A DNA stretch of 64,000 bases from Neolewinella lacunae (lineage in GTDB: Bacteria; Bacteroidota; Bacteroidia; Chitinophagales; Saprospiraceae). The notes beneath the pieces were generated by a model, which did not search any database, was not told the DNA's origin, and saw only the letters and a program-made list of their open reading frames with translations. Location of the stretch: positions 60,919-124,918 of the forward strand of contig NZ_JACSIT010000141.1 in the NCBI RefSeq assembly GCF_014349155.1. The letters are read 5' to 3'. Position numbers and translations under genes: made by a program. Each line of letters starts with the position of its first letter. The first letter of the stretch is position 1. Shown here in pieces: positions 60,967-64,000 of this stretch.

Positions 60967-62271
60967 CTAACCTCCGAAGTCGTCAAAGGCGATGTTCTCC
61001 TGGGGCACGCCGAGCTCGTCGAGGGCTTTGATGACCGACTGGTTCATCATCGGGGGGCCACAGAAGTAGTATTCGATTTCTTCTGGCTCGGGGTGCTTGG
61101 TCAGGTACTGCTCCATAACTACGGGCATGATGAAGCCTTTGAAGCCGTCGCCGGGGGCATCGATATTTTCTTTCACCTGCCAGTTGTCTTCGGGCAGCGG
61201 ATTATCGAGGGCCACGTAGAACTTGAAGTTCGGGTATTCCTTCTCAATGGCGCGGAATTGCTCAATGTAGAAGAGCTCGCGCTTCGTGCGTCCGCCGTAC
61301 CAGAAAGACACCTTACGGTCGGTGGTCTTCAGCGTGTGGAAGAGGTGGAAGAGGTGGCTACGGAGGGGGGCCATACCAGCACCACCACCGATGTAGACCA
61401 TCTCTTTCTTCGTAGGCTTGATGAAGAATTCACCGTAGGGGCCGGAGATCATCACTTTGTCGCCGGGCTTTTGGTCGAATACGTAGCTGGAGCACACGCC
61501 GGGGTTAACGTCCATCCAGCCGTTGGTCTTACGATCAAATGGCGGGGTAGCGATGCGGATGTTGAGCATGATGATGTTGCCCTCCGCGGGGTGGTTGGCC
61601 ATGGAGTAGGCCCGGAATTGCTCTTCGTCGTTGACCATTTTCAGGTCCCACAGCTTGAAGTTGTCCCACTCGCTCTGGAACTTATTGGGGTCATCACCAT
61701 GGTGCTCGGGGTGGGCCGTGATGTCCATATTCTTGTACTCCACGGTTACGCGGGGCACGTCGATCTGGATGTAACCACCGGACTCAAAGTCCATCGTCTC
61801 ACCAGCGGGAAGTTCTACCACGAACTCCTTGATGAAGGAGGCTACGTTGTAGTTTGACTTAACCGTACACTCGAATTTCTTGATGCCGAAGATTTCTTCC
61901 GGAATCTGGATTTCCATGTCCTGCCGCACTTTCACCTGGCAGGCCAGGCGCTTGTGCTCGGCCACTTCGCGGCGCGTGAGGTGGTTGAGTTCCGTAGGGA
62001 GTACGTCGCCACCGCCCGCCGTGATATGGCATTCACACATGGCACAAGTGCCGCCGCCGCCACAGGCGGAGGGCAGGAAGACGCTGTTGTCCGAAAGAAC
62101 GGAGAGCAGCGAGCTGCCGGGCTGCACGAGGAGGGGTTTTTCGGTATCGCCGTTGACGATGATCTTCACCTGCCCCTGGGGTACCAGGCGCTTGCGGGCC
62201 ACCAGAAGGATGGAGATAAGAGCCAGTACGACAGCGGTAAAAATCACTACCGCGAGAATAATCGTTTGCAT
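60967..62271 (-). CDS. nqrF: Na+-translocating NADH:quinone reductase subunit F
   Basis: 434 residues. An N-terminal membrane helix ([21 protein letters not shown]) precedes a 2Fe-2S domain with [10 protein letters not shown] and a fourth Cys in RLACQ. The FAD domain has [10 protein letters not shown] and the NADH domain has [13 protein letters not shown] and [10 protein letters not shown]. It is the electron entry subunit, taking electrons from NADH. Last gene of the operon, as in other bacteria. Confidence 0.96.
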   Translation of the reverse strand: MQTIILAVVIFTAVVLALISILLVARKRLVPQGQVKIIVNGDTEKPLLVQPGSSLLSVLSDNSVFLPSACGGGGTCAMCECHITAGGGDVLPTELNHLTRREVAEHKRLACQVKVRQDMEIQIPEEIFGIKKFECTVKSNYNVASFIKEFVVELPAGETMDFESGGYIQIDVPRVTVEYKNMDITAHPEHHGDDPNKFQSEWDNFKLWDLKMVNDEEQFRAYSMANHPAEGNIIMLNIRIATPPFDRKTNGWMDVNPGVCSSYVFDQKPGDKVMISGPYGEFFIKPTKKEMVYIGGGAGMAPLRSHLFHLFHTLKTTDRKVSFWYGGRTKRELFYIEQFRAIEKEYPNFKFYVALDNPLPEDNWQVKENIDAPGDGFKGFIMPVVMEQYLTKHPEPEEIEYYFCGPPMMNQSVIKALDELGVPQENIAFDDFGG

Positions 62272-62420
62272 CTTATTAGAAGATTTATAGTTCCCGAACC
62301 ATCCAATGGAGAAGGTCCGTGTTTTTTGTTTACTGCTAAAAGAGGGTTTGGGGCCGACTGTTTAGCGATCTGTATAAAAATAAAGCGACAATAACCGAAG
62401 GAAAGCAGGGACGAAAGCAT

Positions 62421-62473
62421 CAATCCCCTTTAATCCTTTAATCCTTTACCCCCTTATTCCTTTAATCCCTTAC
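62421..62473 (-). repeat. Homopyrimidine tract between nqrE and nqrF
   Basis: CCTTTAATCCTTTA-type repeats lie in the gap between nqrE and nqrF; they may affect transcript stability between the two genes. Confidence 0.6.
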
Positions 62474-63078
62474 TTAGCGGGGCTCCAGCCACCGAACACC
62501 GCCGGGTCGATACCGGAGAGGCTCAGGAAAGCCAGGCCCATCAGGCCCGTCAGCAGGAAGGCCATCCCCAGGCCGCGCAGGGCGGGCGGAACATTGCTGT
62601 AGCGGATCCGCTCCCGGATGGCAGCAATGGCAATGATGGCCAGGAACCAGCCGAAGCCACCACCGAGGCCAAAGGCAACCGATTCGCCCAGGTTGTACTC
62701 CCGGCTTACCATGAAAAGGCTTCCGCCCAGGATGGCACAGTTAACCGTGATGAGCGGCAAGAAGATACCGAGGGCGGCGTAGAGGCCGGGGCTGAACTTC
62801 TCCACCACCATTTCCACCAGCTGCACCATTGAAGCGATAACGGCAATGAAAATGATGAAGCGCAGGAACTCCAGCTCAAAATTTACCAGCAGGTACTCAT
62901 TGATCAACCAGTTGATCGGCATCGTAATGCCCAGTACAAAGATGACCGCCAAGCCCAGACCAAAGGCCGTGGAAAGCGACTTAGACACCGCCAGGAAGGA
63001 ACACATGCCCAGGAAGTAAGCCAGGATCATGTTCTCAATGAAGGCCGACTTAATGAAGATATTAATGAAATCACCCAT
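62470..63078 (-). CDS. nqrE: Na+-NQR subunit E
   Basis: 202 residues from ATG 63078 (MGDFINIFIKSAFIENMILAYFLGMCSFLAVS); the longer frame to 63159 is leader. Six membrane spans, with the half-channel cysteine in LGMCSFLAVS and the second in TVNCAILGG, which in this family bind an Fe centre together with NqrD. Confidence 0.96.
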   Translation of the reverse strand: MGDFINIFIKSAFIENMILAYFLGMCSFLAVSKSLSTAFGLGLAVIFVLGITMPINWLINEYLLVNFELEFLRFIIFIAVIASMVQLVEMVVEKFSPGLYAALGIFLPLITVNCAILGGSLFMVSREYNLGESVAFGLGGGFGWFLAIIAIAAIRERIRYSNVPPALRGLGMAFLLTGLMGLAFLSLSGIDPAVFGGWSPAK

Positions 63079-63159
63079 GGGGGATAGAATTGTAGTAATG
63101 GAGTAAGATGGAGCAAGCAACGGTGCCCGGCCCTGGGCCCGGCACGTCTGGTACTGCAC

Positions 63160-63885
63160 CTAGGAAATGTCCACCAGCTTGGGGTTACGCGCCCGCTGCC
63201 ACCAGATCATCACGGCAATCACGAACATGGCCGCAACCGACATCACCATCAGGTTATTATTGGCGTACCAGCCGAAGAAAGTATTGCCCCACTGCCCGGT
63301 CGTGGCCGTATCAATCAGGTAGTTTTCGCCGGGGCCAATAATCTGGATGGCAATGGGACTGCCCGCAAAAAGGCTGCCTTTACCGAAAAGCTCCCGTACG
63401 AAACCAACGGCCACCAGGATCAGTCCGTAGCCCAGTCCGTTGCCAATGCCATCCAGGAAAGAACGCCAGGGCTTGTTGGCCATGGCGAAAGCTTCCAGAC
63501 GGCCCATCACGATACAGTTGGTGATGATCAGGCCAATGTAGACCGAAAGTTGCTTGTAAATGGGGAAGTTCACCGCCTTGAGCGCCTCGTTCACCAGGGT
63601 CACCAGCGTAGCAATGATGACCAGCTGCACGATCAGACGTACGGCTTTGGGGATGGTGTTGCGCAGCAGCGAAGTGACCAGGTTGGAAGCCGCCGTAACG
63701 AACACTACGGCAACGGCCATTACCAGCGAAGGGTAGACCAATGACGTTACCGCCAGCGCCGAACAAACGCCCAGGACCTGCACGGTGATCGGGTTGTTGT
63801 CCAGCAACGGATCACGCAGCAGTGCCTTCTCTTTTTTCCCGAACAAGGGCTCTTGCTCGGCTACTTTTGCTTTGGTGGTTGACAT
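63160..63885 (-). CDS. nqrD: Na+-NQR subunit D
   Basis: 241 residues. Soluble N-terminus, then six membrane spans; cysteines in VLGVCSALAVTS and ITNCIVMGRLEAFA match the NqrD/NqrE half-site layout. 81 bp separate it from nqrE. ATG 63885. Confidence 0.96.
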   Translation of the reverse strand: MSTTKAKVAEQEPLFGKKEKALLRDPLLDNNPITVQVLGVCSALAVTSLVYPSLVMAVAVVFVTAASNLVTSLLRNTIPKAVRLIVQLVIIATLVTLVNEALKAVNFPIYKQLSVYIGLIITNCIVMGRLEAFAMANKPWRSFLDGIGNGLGYGLILVAVGFVRELFGKGSLFAGSPIAIQIIGPGENYLIDTATTGQWGNTFFGWYANNNLMVMSVAAMFVIAVMIWWQRARNPKLVDIS

Positions 63886-63924
63886 ATGCTATTGTTTGGG
63901 GAATGCCGCCGCAGCGGGCCACAT

Positions 63925-64000
63925 TTATTTTTTGGAGGCACCGTCGGCCTCTTCCATGTAGGGTTGGTAAGCCTGCAGGCCTTCGTAGAGCATCTTCGAA
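63925..64000 (-). CDS. nqrC: Na+-NQR subunit C, C-terminal end only
   Basis: The last 24 codons and the TAA stop of the upstream gene on the minus strand (ending EEADGASKK). It is assigned from its position directly before nqrD and from the YEGLQAYQPYMEE ending, which fits NqrC. The rest lies beyond the window. Confidence 0.7.
   Translation of the reverse strand, partial: SKMLYEGLQAYQPYMEEADGASKK

Noticed and set aside
1-64000. tRNA, rRNA or insertion sequence
   Set aside because: No cloverleaf, rRNA segment or transposase was recognised in the gaps by eye; a tRNAscan or IS search could still find one.

Overview
The window is 64 kb of GC-rich chromosome. It most likely comes from a Bacteroidota bacterium of the Saprospiria/Lewinella type. 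The evidence is a giant secreted protein with a C-terminal type IX secretion sorting domain, many TAnnTTTG -7 promoter boxes, almost no Shine-Dalgarno sequences, Bacteroidota-type families (DUF4230, dimeric GlyS, ABC-permease/M1-peptidase fusion) and a Na+-NQR operon. The assignment is inferred from gene content; no rRNA or tRNA gene was seen.

Layout. 1-460 is a short tandem array. 460-9665: ABC ATPase plus permease/M1-peptidase fusion, a metal-binding ABC solute protein without its transporter, a lipoprotein, AlkB-type alkane hydroxylase, acyl-CoA dehydrogenase. 10211-15790: one 1859-residue ice-binding-like/HYR/T9SS surface protein with four 210-bp repeats. 15972-24847: rhodanese lipoprotein, DUF192 protein, ribA, purN, nadE, ADP-ribosylglycohydrolase, an orphan MoxR ATPase, and an ECF sigma / anti-sigma-like / DUF4097-like operon. 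25039-29839: TPR membrane protein, htpG, S15-type peptidase. 29967-31971: a visibly AT-richer AAA15 + RloB pair, a candidate phage-defence module. 32070-44988: housekeeping genes (proA, nadB, prs, trmB, glyS, hflX, M29 aminopeptidase) with a PIN toxin-antitoxin pair at 40953-41638. 45137-53504, all on the minus strand: treS-maltokinase fusion, Crp-family regulator, and a 1350-residue cyclase built like animal soluble adenylyl cyclase. 54007-60796: anti-sigma-like protein, dipeptide epimerase, lipoproteins, MsbA-like exporter, class III aminotransferase. 60967-64000, minus strand: nqrF, nqrE, nqrD and the end of nqrC.

The strongest unexplained signal is a dispersed 18-bp element with core GGGCGCGGCCGCAGGTGC. 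It occurs 14 times, mostly in intergenic regions and often within about 15-85 bp of a stop codon. It is free of stop codons in all six frames. Three copies lie in frame inside proteins (permease/M1, methyltransferase, MsbA-like exporter) at likely linkers. Two loci carry facing copies with the same single mismatch. A second family built on TAGTTCA and a third of homopurine/homopyrimidine tracts also occupy intergenic and promoter regions. Four genes have their -7 box exactly 4 nt before the ATG, suggesting leaderless mRNAs.
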